From Tamarix chinensis (Eukaryota > Streptophyta > Magnoliopsida > Caryophyllales > Tamaricaceae), in contig CM060175.1 in the NCBI GenBank assembly GCA_030549775.1, positions 16,288,212 through 16,352,211 on the forward strand: a stretch of 64,000 bases of DNA. Reading direction: 5' to 3'. Positions 38,200 through 50,208 of this stretch are shown piece by piece. Within the stretch, counting starts at the first letter, position 1. Every line of letters begins with the position of its first letter. Made by a program: the position numbers and the translations under genes. The notes beneath the pieces are model-generated. The model worked only from the letters and a program-made list of their open reading frames with translations. It did not search any database and was not told the origin of the DNA.

Positions 38200-38590
38200 A
38201 ATCATATGAAGTGGAAGATTATTGATCCAAGTCTAAACTGATCCACCGGTCAGGAATAGTGGTTAGGACGCGTAGTCCTATGTGCGACCGATCCACCGGT
38301 TAAAATAGTGGTTTGGACATGAGGTTCTATATGTGACCAGCCCACCGGTAATAATAGTGGGGTGACTCGAGCTCAATAAACACAAACCAATATCGTTAAA
38401 GCTCTTAAAAGATACTAATTACTTACAGTGGAACACCATGCTAGCAGGAACCAAACCGATCCACCGGTCAGGAATAGTGGTTAGGGTTGTACCCTATGTG
38501 TGACCGATCCACCGGTAATAATAGTGGTTAGGGCATGATGCTCTATGTGTGACCGGCCCACCGGTTATAATAGTGGGGTGTTCCTATGCT
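38200..38590 (+). repeat. Hairpin array of element A, two blocks
   Basis: Six CCACCGG...ATAGTGG units in two blocks of three, with intervening stem-loops: TAGGAC (38264-38269)/GTCCTA (38275-38280), TAGGG (38482-38486)/CCCTA (38492-38496), TAGGGC (38529-38534)/GCTCTA (38540-38545, one G.T). Blocks are separated by ACTAATTACTTACAGTGGAA (about 38413). Confidence 0.9.
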
Positions 38591-39719
38591 CGCATGGATT
38601 GATAAAAGGCATGGTGTGAATCAGATTCTGATAAAAGATTAATTAAATAATTAATCTGGACTATGATTGGGCCTTTATGTATGTACCTGAATGATTGGTC
38701 GATATTATGATATGATGATGGTCTTTATGATATTTTATTCTTATGCATGATTTTATGTACTTATGTGTTGGCTTTAGTGCTCGGTTACCTTAATCAGTAC
38801 GTAGCGTACTAATCACCCCTTTTATGGGTGCTGCTCATTCTCACGAGTAGTACGCCCTTCTGGATTTGTGCAGGTGGGCGAGATATCAGTTGGGGCTGAG
38901 TGCTGAGCATGTTTGGCTCGGAGTTCGAGAGTGTTGTGGCCGTATTCATTCTTTACGCAATTTCATTCCTTTTGTTATTTATTTGGTATAGTATTTACCG
39001 TTTTCTAATTCATTACTCGATTGAGTATTTTAATGAACCTTTTATCGGTTGTAAGTTTAATTCTCTTTTGGAAATATATTACATTTCTTTATACGTACTC
39101 TGATTTTGTTTTACAACCGTTTAATAATTATTTGAATTTTAGTTTGTATTAATTTTATAATTGATTGTTAACCTTTTCTTTAGCCTTAGCACTTGGTATT
39201 GAATCGGTCGGAGAGAACTGGTTTGGTACTAAGTGTGGCGGTAACATTTCCAGAATTCACAGGTTTTTCAGTGTTTCTAATTTGATTGCTTCCGCTTTTT
39301 TTTTAAAAAAAGTAGTGAATTTTGGGGTGTTACATTATGTTTCTTTGTATATTTATGTAGATAACCTTGATAAAAGATGCAATGTTATCACCTATATCTA
39401 ATAGGTGGTACCTTAATACTAATCCAAGCGTTTCTAGATGGGATATGCCATATCTCGATCATACTCAGCTATACCAAAATGCGATGGGTATGAGACACGA
39501 CCAAGGTGGTGACTTTGTTCAACGAATGTGTATTGTGTTGATGGTGTTATGTTTTTGTTATGTCATAGTAGTAACCTTGATGTATGAGACATGACCATTG
39601 AAGCAAACATTTTGTTAACATTTAGACACTTTTTTTGTTGGTAAAAAGCTTATAAATAAAGAAAAATAACTAAATACACTACAAACTATCCTACTAATCA
39701 TGACCATTGCCATCAATAG

Positions 39720-41640
39720 ATTGGTCGGTATCCTCTTCACTAAAGGCAATTGTAAGCTCACCAAACTCTAAGTATCGGTACACACTCGTCATCATATTAT
39801 GGATCTCCACCTCTATAGCAATGTACTCTTGATCAGATTGTCATTTATCCCTATGCAATTAAATCTTGGGTGGGATTGAGATAGAAACCATGTAAGGTAG
39901 CCATTGGAAGCATCATGCTAATACACAAATCATCCAGCTTGGTGACTAAAGTTCAATGTATGATTTGACCAGTTGTCACACAACAATTCCCAACTAGAGT
40001 AATCCACCTTATAATTCTGGACCTTTACACCGTCGTAGAACCCAATAGCTGGTCTAATAAGAGGCATGGGGATGAGTTAGGTGTAGCCAAACTGCCGCAC
40101 AATGCGATCTAGCATATACGACCCCACAATGTCAACATAAATGATGTTTCCCTACTACATTGACACCTCTTGCATTGATACCGGATCAATTTTGAAGGGA
40201 AAAAATTCAACCTAAAAATAGATGAAAAATAATTTTAGCAAGGATTAGAAATAATTGAACACCAACGGGAAAGGTAGTCAACCACCTGCGCGGCCTCTAC
40301 TATATCGAGACACTTCTTATATCAAACAAGGTCATCTACTAACTTGAGAGGACAAGTTTGATAGGAAGTCTTCCATCTCATCACTCCAATATCTTATGAG
40401 TTGACAAATGTGTGGGAATAAGACCGGAGGAAAAAGAAAAAAATACCCGTAGATCCATGCCTATGCATGTTCACACTAATAAAAGAGAGAATATATAAAT
40501 CATACACATAAAAATGTAAATGCTTTTATATTTAACAAATAAATGTAAATTATTACCTCCAACAATGTCATGCAACCCCCCAACTCTAGATGCTACTCCA
40601 AGTTGCTTGTATAGATATGCTAAAGTAGCAGCTCCAATTTACTGATAACATAAATTATTCAAATCGAAAAACAATCTCAACACCAACAGTGAGGCACGAT
40701 TACTGAACTTGTTAACTAAAAGAGTGCATGAAAGCAAATACCACAAATAGAATCGAGCATAAGACTCATCATCATCAACCTGCTTAGTCATAAGCTTATC
40801 CATATGGCATCTAATATTGCTAATTTACCCTTCAAATATGTCCCCTAACCACCGTCTTGGATTCACCCCAAACATGGACAAGTAAACTCATAACATCGTT
40901 GTTGCATATGAACTACTTACCTGTACACGCATACCCATGACAATTAAGGTAGATAATGAAAAATACATCATGGAGGGTAATAATCATCTCACTAAACAAA
41001 AGATGGAAAATATTTGTCTTTGAATGCTGCCATTCAACAAAAGCAGATATTAGTGGGAAGTTATCATAGCAGAAGTAACTATCACTAAGAGATCTCAACC
41101 CTGTACAATCAACAAGATTATAAACATTATCATCCTTAAGAGTGAGCTAAGGTATATTTGCAAGCGCCTTTACACTCGACTGCACCATTAGTAGCCCACG
41201 TGGTTCCTACAAAAAAGATAAAAAAATACAAAATTACATGAATTTGTTATAAAAATATTATTTGATACATAAAATAGTAAAAATTACTTGATCACAATTC
41301 CATATGGCATATGCCACTTTTCCTTTAAATCTATTAAGAAGATCATAAATCTTTGACCATCGCCTATACATCTAGTCAACCACCAATCGTCATCCATCGC
41401 TGATGATGAAGATGATCCCAATGCTTGATTCGAGGCGCTTGTGCCAACATCACCTCCATGACCATGGACATCATAATCATGCTCATATGGCATATAGTTA
41501 GCATCAGAACTATGTGACATTGTCTTGGTACTACACTCTATCGTAGTTCGTGCTTGAGCACTCATGGCGACAAATCTCTTAGGCACCCTGCCATTAAGAG
41601 TTTCCTTCCTAATCTCTTTACCCTTTCCTTTGTTACTTGC
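39720..41640 (-). pseudogene. Plant mobile domain (PMD) pseudogene of M2
   Basis: Read on minus: 41284-41586 encodes a Ser/Asp-rich exon 1 remnant with DYDVHGHGGD and a DDDW-type end. About 41160-41215 gives EPRGLLMVQSSVKA (start of exon 2). 40913-41098 gives NFPLISAFVEWQHSKTNIFH and the HDVFFI counterpart of M3 LDVHRILGL. About 40085-40125 gives MLDRIVRQFGYT, matching M3 MPDRVTRQFGYT (exon 4). Frames are repeatedly broken. It faces the M2 transposase gene tail to tail, ending about 125 bp from its stop. Confidence 0.7.
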
Positions 41641-41744
41641 TATATGCCATTTATAATTAAAACATAATTAATGCATATTATACTAAATAATAATTGAATA
41701 TTGTACTAAATTAAATCAAATTATAAGGGTCACATTTATGGAAT

Positions 41745-42075
41745 ATGCTTAAGGGTTTGGGGTTTAGGGTTAAAAAGTGTAGAGGTTAGGGGTTAGAGTT
41801 TTGAGTTAAGGGTTTAGAGTATCGGGTTAAGGGTTAAGGTTTAGTGTTAGGGTTAATGGTTTGGGGTTTAGGATTTAGGGATCATGGTTTAGGGTTAAGG
41901 GTTTGGGGTTTGGGGTTAGGGTTTAGTGTTAATGGTTTATGGTTTGGGTTTTAGGTTTGTGGTTAAGGGTTTTGGGGGGTTACTGTTTAGGTTTGGGGTT
42001 TAGGGTTTAGGGTTTAGGGTTTAGGGTTTAGGGTTTGGGGTTTAGATTCAGGGTTAAGGGTTTGGGGTTAGGGTA
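41745..42075. repeat. Interstitial telomere-like repeats (TTTAGGG type)
   Basis: About 330 bp of degenerate GGGTTTAGGG / GGGTTAAGGG / GGGTTTGGGG units, with five exact TTTAGGG copies in a row at 41999-42026 followed by TTTGGGG. It lies upstream of the M2 PMD pseudogene inside the presumed element. Confidence 0.9.
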
Positions 42076-42860
42076 ACGAATAGGCTCTACGAGCCATTGC
42101 TCTATACATGTGGGGATGCTTAAGGCCCCTTGCTACGTATGATGGGGGATGACTACGGATCATTGTTGCATATGAGGGGGGGGGAGGCCTCCAAGCCATT
42201 GTTGCATAGGGGTGGGAAAGGTTATAGGGTCTTTCCCCGGAGCATCGTGGCCTCAACGGGTGACTCGCCCATTGTTTCTCCTACCCTTTACTCTCATCAC
42301 CTATTCCCCTACCCCATTTTATTCGCAGAATAATCGACCTATTCATTGATAAAATAAAACACACAGATCCTATTCATTTATAAAATCAAACACACAGAGC
42401 TCAAATAAAGTATTTATTTATAAAAAAAGAATTAAAGATGCAATAAAATTACTTACATCAATAATTCTAATTTAGATATGCTTGCTAGAGAAGGGTTGAT
42501 CTTCCAGGCGAAATTTATAAGAGCATGGCAACAAGAGAATAGGAGAAGAGGAGAGAAGAAGATATTTGCTTTTGGAAGAGGAGAAAGGGAGAGAGTAGGG
42601 AGATGAAGGATACTTGAAAGACACAAAGAGGAGAACATGATTGCCTTCAAGACACGAAGAGTAGAATGAGAGAGTGAAGGGAGATGGTTATATGCTTAGG
42701 AGGGTATTTGTGGAAATTTTGAAAAAATTAGGGGGAGGGAGGGAGGGTAATATGGGTGTGTATTTGGAAGTTCAAGTGTGTAACAAGAGGAGCTATAACT
42801 GGACAATGTAGATCAATCATTAACGGGCACACATTTTCCCAAAAGGCCGATATAAATGAA

Positions 42861-44815
42861 TACCTCTCCATGGGGACTTGAGCAATAAATCATAAACGCA
42901 ATTATGGTATCAAGTTATAGCGGATGATATTTTATATATTATGGTGTGAATATTTTTTCCATAACAAATATCGACAAATATAACCAAATATTGGCAATAT
43001 TGGTAAATATCGACAAATATCAGTAAATATCGACTTATAACCAATATATTACTAATAAATACGTAGAATTCAAAAATAGTCACGTGTCATTAATTTTGCA
43101 TATCAACTAAGAAAAATCAAGTAAATATCGAACTGTAATTGTATGGGTGAACTTAGGAACTAAGGAGATACCTTAAATCTATCCTCAAATACTACTTAGA
43201 CTTGACAAAGTTGATCAAACTTGAATAATCCAACCCAAAACCTTACCAGAACCTAAAAAATTAAACCCAATTTCAATATAAAAATATAAAACAATTTGAA
43301 CTCGATCCAAATTTAGCTAATTTGATATTGAACCGTATCCAAAATATTCTAAACCAAAATAACATAACCTAAAACGAACTCGACCCTTACTCAGATAGAA
43401 ACTTGATAATGGAATAAACCAAACTTACCCAATCCAAAATGACCCAACTCGAACCCAACACATACCCGGACATAATTTTAAGCTTGATCCAAACTAAAGT
43501 CAAATATGATTCATAAAGGTAACATTTTTATCTTATATAAATTGATACATAAACACTAATAAACTATCTTATTAAATATAAATGAGGGTATTATCATCAC
43601 ATTAAACGCAAGTAGACACTACTATTCCGCTTATACTAAATTCTATAGCTAAGCATAAAATTGAAACCAAAACAAAATTCCACAACATTCTTAATATAAT
43701 AGGACATTATCATAGAGTCAAATAAAAATGTTCAAAGTAGTTAACAACATATTAGTAAGTTAAATAACTCTAATATATTTAAAACTCATTGAAAGAAAAA
43801 CACCATCAAAAGATAGAACTTCATAAGTCAAACTACTTTCTCAACTTATTCCATAATCATACATCCATCATCATGTATAGTCGTAATATACTTGCACAAG
43901 ATTATCTGCTCACCATAAGTTATCGCAACCCCATTAAAAATAACAACATATTAAAATAGGGGACCAACTAAGTAAAACATTACTTAGAAGAAAAATATCA
44001 AGTTTATAGAACCACTATAATACACCAAACACAACCACGTATGAGTTAAATGGTAAGGCAAATATTAGTTCATATCTATACAATCCTCTTAAATTAGAGA
44101 CCACATAAACATATAATTCATTTTTATTTATTGATTGGGAAAAATACAACCAGAAGGGTCACATGGCAAATAAGCTTGAGGACATTTAATAACAACCACA
44201 ACAAACCGTATGCGATCCACCTCGTGGGTGTTATCTCAGTGGTCTTAAAACCATAGGGAAAAACCCAACCTTGGTTATCCAGTCCTTAAGTGTACATACC
44301 TTCTAAGAGGTCTAAAGATCCTAATAGAGTAGACCTTAATCCTTAATAGCTCTTGATCGGGTAAATAAACCAAATGACTATATGTTACTACAATCCAAGG
44401 AAAGGTTATTGCTGATCCTTAACTCCAAGAGGCCAACATTAGAGGACCCCATCTTATTCTCATATTTCACTTTAAATTTTAGTGTATTATTCAAAGTAAC
44501 CATATAACACATGCAAAACACATAACCATATCCATTCCTTAATCATCCAAATTTCTAAATCTAGGTACCTTCCACATTTGTTACTTTTTAAAAATATCAA
44601 CTTTCATAAATAATATTTTCCATAATAACATGTTTGATAAATAATACTTTCATAAATAAAAATTTCCATAATAACATGTTTGATAAATAATACTTTCATA
44701 AATAACATTTTCCATAATTAAAATGTTTGATAAATAATACTTTCATAAACAACATTTTTTATTAAGTAAGGCTTTCCACAATACCAATTCCCAAGTTGAA
44801 CAATTTCCATAAAGA
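42861..44815. other. Intergenic DNA with minor repeats
   Basis: No gene recognised. 42955-43035 has interspersed AATATCGACAAATATTGG-like short repeats. 43200-43500 is a degenerate AACCCAACTCGAACCC-like stretch of a kind common in decayed plant transposons, also seen at 50640-50890; I could not find its ends. 44600-44760 holds three tandem copies of a 46-bp unit (TTTCCATAATAACATGTTTG...). Confidence 0.6.
44600..44760. repeat. Tandem repeat, 46-bp unit, about 3.3 copies
   Basis: Successive copies of TTCCATAATAACATGTTTGA followed by TAAATAATACTTTCATAAAT start near 44619, 44665 and 44711, just outside the left end of element B. Confidence 0.85.
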
Positions 44816-45449
44816 GTTAATGTAACACCCTGACTTTTACTACTAAAAAAAATTCGTTTTACAGTGGAAGCAATTAAGTAAAATATTGGGGGTTACCGCC
44901 GTAATCAACATAATTCTGGCTTATGCAACCATCCTTACATCATTCATCAAGGCTAAAAGATTTAAAGTAACACAAGGGAATTAGAAAAAAAAGAGCATTT
45001 ATAGTAATGAGTTTGGAGCCTAACTCTGAGTTAACAATACAAAATACAAAAGAATGGATACCATGGATCAAGAGTCTAAAAAGGATACCCAGTTAAATAC
45101 ATCGACTAGATAACAATTACTCTTCACCCAACCCCTAATACAGATGAAGTCACCCATCCCCACATAGGGCATCATAGGCACCATCATTATCTAGCTGATC
45201 TTTTGAGACATGCACATAAGAATCAGGGCCTCCTACTCATGGGAATGAGTAGCACCCATAAAAAAGGTGGTCAGTACGCTATGTACTGAGTAAGGAAATA
45301 ATACGATCAAAATAGGGATACAAATAACACATGCTTTCACATTCGATAATAAGTGAATAACCAAATAAATGAAACATCTCATAAGATAGAAAATGATACA
45401 GATTCCTTTATCAAGTATAATCTATTTTTATTATTTTATATACATTAAG

Positions 45450-45631
45450 TGCAGGAACCCCACTATTCTTAAATTGATGGAACGGTTTGAAACACCTTCT
45501 CAAAGATAATGCACTTGAGCCACTATTATCATCCGGTGGAATGGATATGAAAACATCACTTTCTCGGGGCAACACACTTCCGAGCCACTATTCTCTCCAA
45601 TGGAACAAGAATACATACATACATACATACA

Positions 45632-45667
<36 letters not shown>

Positions 45668-45970
45668 TATCACCTTGTTCCTGACTCACGTATTCTTCCA
45701 CTTTAAATCATTAGTATCTTTTATATAGATTATGCTGTTATATTTTCAATTCATGATGAGTAGGGCCCCCACTATTCTTAATCTAATGTAATGGACTGAA
45801 GCACCTTTTCAAGGCAAAACACTCTGAAGCTACTATTCTTTTTGGTGGAACATAGATTAAAAATATTATCTTCTCAGGGTAAAATGCTCCTGAGCCACTA
45901 TTCTTCCAAATAGAAAGGGACATACATACATACATACATACATACACACATATATAAATAGATAACCTTG
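45450..45970 (-). repeat. Hairpin array of element B plus (CATA)n microsatellites
   Basis: Units of GAGCCACTATTNTnnnNGGTGGAA (plus strand) with stem-loops CTCGG (45563-45567)/CCGAG (45580-45584) and CTCAGG (45873-45878)/CCTGAG (45889-45894). Each block has a (CATA)n run in it (45611-45660 and 45923-45945). Confidence 0.85.
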
Positions 45971-46699
45971 ACCCTACTCACTAGCCCTTTCACTTTAAGT
46001 GATTAGTATCTCATTCAAGATTGATTTTCAAGCATAGAACACATTAAAATATATATATATATATAGCATAGGTCCAAGTCCTTAGGTCCTTTCAAACCCT
46101 AATTTCTCTCCCTTTAACAATCAATCTTCCATAATTTTTATTCATCCATATTACAATGAGTCACTCTTGACTATCATCATTATTATCGGTTCCCATAATG
46201 CACGGTCTAGTATCCATACACATAAATTAATAAACCTATCCTAATGTATTACTCACAGGAATCTCTAAAACCCAAACTTTCACAGTTTAGCCATAATACC
46301 TCCTATAAAATTTAGTTGATTACCAATTTTAATAGATAACCTCATAAGGTTAATAATTAACAACGTATTCAGAATCTAAATAACCTCTAGATCTTACACA
46401 TGAAATAATGATATTATCATTAATAAATAGTTTTCCCCAAATTATCCCTTACTTTATTTAAAGACCCCAAAGAACACTAATAATTCCAATAATTATTCAT
46501 GCTATTATTATCATATTTTAATCCACCTAAAACATAAAATACCAAAATTTCCTTATTACCCCATAATGACCAAATTACCCTTAAGCACAAATAATAATCT
46601 TTATTTTATAAAATCTTGTACCTTCCATACATATTATTTTTCAAGTCCACAAATTATCATCGTACCTTATGAAAATTATTATGTCCATTTATCAAAACT

Positions 46700-47040
46700 C
46701 ATTTAACCCACATTTCATACCATAAGATATATTTCCACACATATGACATTATCACAACAAAATAATAATGATACATCTTACCCATTCTTACTTTCTTTCT
46801 ATAACACAATATCCTTAAGCCCATATTTTATACCATAAGATATACTTCCACAAATATGACATTATCACAACAAAATCATAACATAATAGTACCCCTCACC
46901 CATTCTTACTTTCTTTCAATAACATAATATCCTTAAGCTCATATTTTATACCATAAGATATATTTTTGCAAATATGAATCATAACAAAATCATAACATAA
47001 TGGTACCTCTTACCCATTCTTACTTCCTTTCAACATCATA
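46700..47040 (-). repeat. Tandem repeat in element B, about 115-bp unit, 3 copies
   Basis: Three copies of a unit running from CATATTTTATACCATAAGATATA through ATGACATTATCACAACAAAA to ACCCATTCTTACTTTCTTTC start near 46710, 46826 and 46936. Confidence 0.85.
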
Positions 47041-48597
47041 CTCATATCATCATAAAATATCGTGATCAACACATGTTACATCATATATCAATAATATCAT
47101 GAAAAACACATATAACCATATAACCAAATAACACTAAAAACCCTAAACATCATATAGTATCTTACCAACTAAGACACCAGACTTTAAGCATACAAATCCT
47201 AGACTTCCTCCTCTGAAGCTACTAGAATACCACCTATAAAAAATAACAAAATTTATGGTTAGGCTTGAATAGTTAAATTGAAGGAGAAATCAAGGTAAAG
47301 AGGGTAAAAATAGAAATAATTGAAGTCAAATGTGATCTTGAGATGTGTTGATGTGTAGAGGCATGTGTGGTGGAGCTATAGTAAAATTTTGGTGGTGTTT
47401 GGACAAGGTTTGGGGGTAAAAATAGGGATTCACATCAAAAAATGGGAAGTTGCACAACTATGATACAGGCGGTGTAGCCCTAGTCGAGGGAAAAGATCAC
47501 GCTCGGCCAGACGGTGCTGAGTTGCACGGTTGTGTTGTAGGAAGTATAGCCCTAGTAAAGAGAAAAGATCATGCATGGCCAAGCGGTTCCGAGTTGCATG
47601 ACTATGCGATAGGAAATTTTAGTATTGCACAGTTGTGCTTAAGGCTGTGCACTTGTAAAAATGAAACGGACGAGAGAAAGAAGAAGGAAAAAGAGGCAGT
47701 GGTCAGCGACAATGGCTGGAAACGGTGTTGGAGAAAGTTGAGGTAACCTTAGTGGTCAGTCCACTGGCTAATAGGTGGTGAGTGGTGGCCGAGGTGGTGC
47801 ACAGTGGTGGAATGGGTGGTGCACAGGCCAAAAATAGGGGAAAGGAGGAGGAAGAAGAAGAAGAAAAGATAAAGAAGAAAGGAGAAGGAAAAGGGGTACT
47901 TAGGTAGTGTTTTGGACACAAAAATGGGCAGAATGGAGGCAAACCAAAGAGGGAGAAAGGAGAGTGTGGTATATATACATACATATATACATGTGTGTGT
48001 GTGTCTGTGGTGTGAATCGGAGAAGAAAGAAAGAAAAAGGTAGGGGAGGCATGCAATGATGATGGTGGTGGTGCAGCTGTAAGGTTATGATGATGATAAT
48101 GGTTGTAGAGGATGGTGAGGAGTAGGGTAGTATTCGTAGGGTAAGGGTGGTGATGGTTGTACGTATGTGTGTTGCGTGAGAAGTAAAACGACAAAGGGGA
48201 GTGGAGTGTGCAGGTCTGCAGAGATGGAAGAAGGAGAAGAATAAGGAGAAAGGTGATGGATGATGGATAAGGGTGCAAATGTCGCGGCTTGGACTGATGG
48301 GAGAAGGGAGAAGGAAGAAAAGAAAAGGAAAAGAAAATAAAAAAGAGAAAGTTGGGGATTAGTTTAGGGGTGTTTTTAGATTAGCCATAAGTAATTAAGA
48401 TTAGTGGAAATTCTAGAGGGTTTTGATGTTGGTTTACGAATTATGATTTATCCAAGTCAATATTTCAGATTTCGATTAAAGTTTTAGGATTAACAAATTG
48501 GGTTAAGTTTAAAATAAGATTTTTTGATATTAGAATCAAATTAGGGCATCAACGATGCAGGATTAGGCTAAGAAAATTTTTGGGGTATTATAGTTAA

Positions 48598-50171
48598 CCA
48601 CTTGGTTTAGAATATAATCCAACATCATTATAATTCAATGCTAATTAGGAAAAAAAAGATTGTATATACATAATAATATCATATGACTATATGTACCATA
48701 AATTTCATACGATCATCAATAATACATAAAATCACATAAATACCTATATATGTTCCAAATAAATTAACAAAAGAACTATATAAAAATACGTATGAATAAA
48801 ATTATATAATAAAAATTAATTTATTATTAAATCACAGATTACAACAATAGCATCAAATATATCAAAATATAGTTGGTAATTGATCTATGAGCAGTTAGAA
48901 AAGTAAGTGAGTTACTTGAAATATTATTCGATCACCAAAGGCTCACTAGTCAACTAATCCTAAAGTTAAAAACAATATATTATTAATGCTAGGTGAAATA
49001 TATTATATAAATTTATTATAATTATTTAAGCTTAATTTATCAAAATCTTTAAATTTAATAATCTTTGAGTTTATCACCTAATATTTATGTATAAGCTCTT
49101 AATTCTAGAATAATTAAGGGGGCATGGAATTAATCTAATAAATAAAGTGCTAAGTGGTCATTTACTTAATTATTTACCTCCAAATAAAACCTATAAATTT
49201 AATCTAGATAATAAAAACTAATGTAATGCTAATACTTACTACTCACTATTCATAAACTAAAATCAATATGATAATATCGTTAGAGGCTATTATTACGAAA
49301 ATTAATCAAATTAAAATTCTCAAACTAAGGCCAAATTCCAATATGTCATCTTCATAATTGCCTACTGCTATACTACATCATTAGTACAATTGTTACTTTT
49401 TTTATTTATAAAGTCATATATTTTTCTTTATCTACTACTCTAACTAATGACATACGCCATGTTTGGATGAGTAGAAGTTCTGATTTATTGACTTAAGACT
49501 ATGAATTAAAGATGAAGACACTGCTTAAGAAACCCAAAAAGGAGAGGTGCGGTGCACAAAATCATCTGATTTCCCCCAACCTTTTTTATTCACATAAACA
49601 TTATAATGCTATTGTTAATAGTATCTATGAAATGTGTCTGACTAATTACAAACCTAGTTTACTAATAAGAGATAACATCATATACACCTATATAATAACT
49701 CTATATTAAAATAATACAAAAGGATATATAATATGATATAGGCAAACATGATTTAAAGTATCGATTAAATACCTATGAATATCGTGCGGTATTATAGCTC
49801 TCACACAATATCTATTCCTCCCTGGTTCAAGTACAACAATGTTGGCTCTTATATTTTATTTTTCTAGGGATATACGACTGTTTTGCTAAGATTTAGTGGC
49901 TTATTTATAATAGCTAAAGGCGGTAGGGTTATGGTTGAACAGATCTAGCAAATGATAATTTCTAGAACTTACCTATTTATCGGAAGGTAATTGGTTAATA
50001 AATATAATTTGAAATGGTCAATGCACTATTTATTATTAAATTCCGTTAGCAAGGTAAGTTATTTGATAACTACTTATTTGAAAGATAAAAAATTACATGA
50101 AACTAATTAGTTGTATAATTAAATAAATAGATATATATGCAGACCTTTATCCTCATATATTATTATTATTA

Positions 50172-50208
<37 letters not shown>

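Larger units (their letters stand above)
34713..39334 (+). mobile_element. Element A: intact-looking solo-LTR-like element in a transposase intron
   Basis: It starts TGAAATGCCCCG at 34713 and ends TTTTGGGGTGTTACA at 39334. The target duplication TTATG is exact (34708-34712 and 39335-39339). Length 4,622 bp. Order: AT-rich start, pyrimidine tract (35130-35330), GC-rich block with proline-like frames (35280-36240), ATT array (36290-36720), GGCGTAGGAGCGTG block (36846) with TTAGGTAAGG, minisatellites (37120-37700), hairpin arrays (38200-38590), CAGTACG-TAG-CGTACT hairpin (38795-38811), and terminal stem CACTTGGTA/TACTAAGTG (39190-39198 with 39227-39235). No coding domains. It sits in the last intron of the M2 transposase pseudogene. 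Confidence 0.9.
32130..39594 (+). pseudogene. MULE transposase-OTU pseudogene of M2, split by element A
   Basis: 32240-32400 gives a zinc-finger-like N-terminus (KAEFRTHNHSLEKF). About 32590-32920 gives YWYRRYPDFD, then the transposase core WLDCTYKTNKYNLRFLEVVD and EDNYEWVLDKIKRMM, with first catalytic Asp in DCTYK. Later parts resemble HVNKN...SWIM and a C-terminal OTU domain. At 34281-34292 the OTU motif reads D-A-N-Y instead of D-G-N-C, so the catalytic Cys is lost. 34505-34650 gives the middle OTU part ending FSHYVSV at a donor-like TCG|GTATAT. After element A (34713-39339), 39362-39594 reads RWYLNTNPSVSRWDMPYLDH, the counterpart of the last M3 exon. Multiple stops and frameshifts. More diverged than M1 and M3. 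Confidence 0.75.
31690..42860. mobile_element. M2: decayed PMD-carrying MULE element, ends uncertain
   Basis: It is defined by content: palindromic subterminal-like sequence (31770-31935), MULE-OTU pseudogene on plus (32130-39594, interrupted by element A), PMD pseudogene on minus (39720-41640), and then an upstream region with telomere-like repeats and an AG-rich leader-like tract (42500-42750). The gene order and tail-to-tail orientation equal M1 and, inverted, M3. I could not find convincing terminal inverted repeats. A weak left candidate is near 31678 (CATTATCCGAACAAAAACG) and a right candidate near 42825-42845 (ATTTTCCCAAAAGGCC on plus). Confidence 0.55.
44821..48592 (-). mobile_element. 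Element B: solo-LTR-like element, minus orientation
   Basis: Plus strand starts TGTAACACCCTGAC at 44821 and ends TTTTTGGGGTATTATA at 48592 (terminal CA changed to TA). The target duplication GTTAA is exact (44816-44820 and 48593-48597). Length 3,772 bp. Read on minus: AT-rich start, pyrimidine tract (48350-47700), a region with short TTGTGCAACT-like repeats (47440-47640) also seen in C (3540-3850), 115-bp repeats (46710-47040), hairpin arrays (45970-45450), hairpin CAGTACATAGCGTACTG (45288-45272), and a GGCGGTAA block near 44900. With C it forms a distinct subfamily. Confidence 0.85.

Noticed and set aside
41999..42033. TTTAGGG repeats as a true chromosome end
   Set aside because: Only five perfect units in a degenerate tract, with transposon sequence on both sides.
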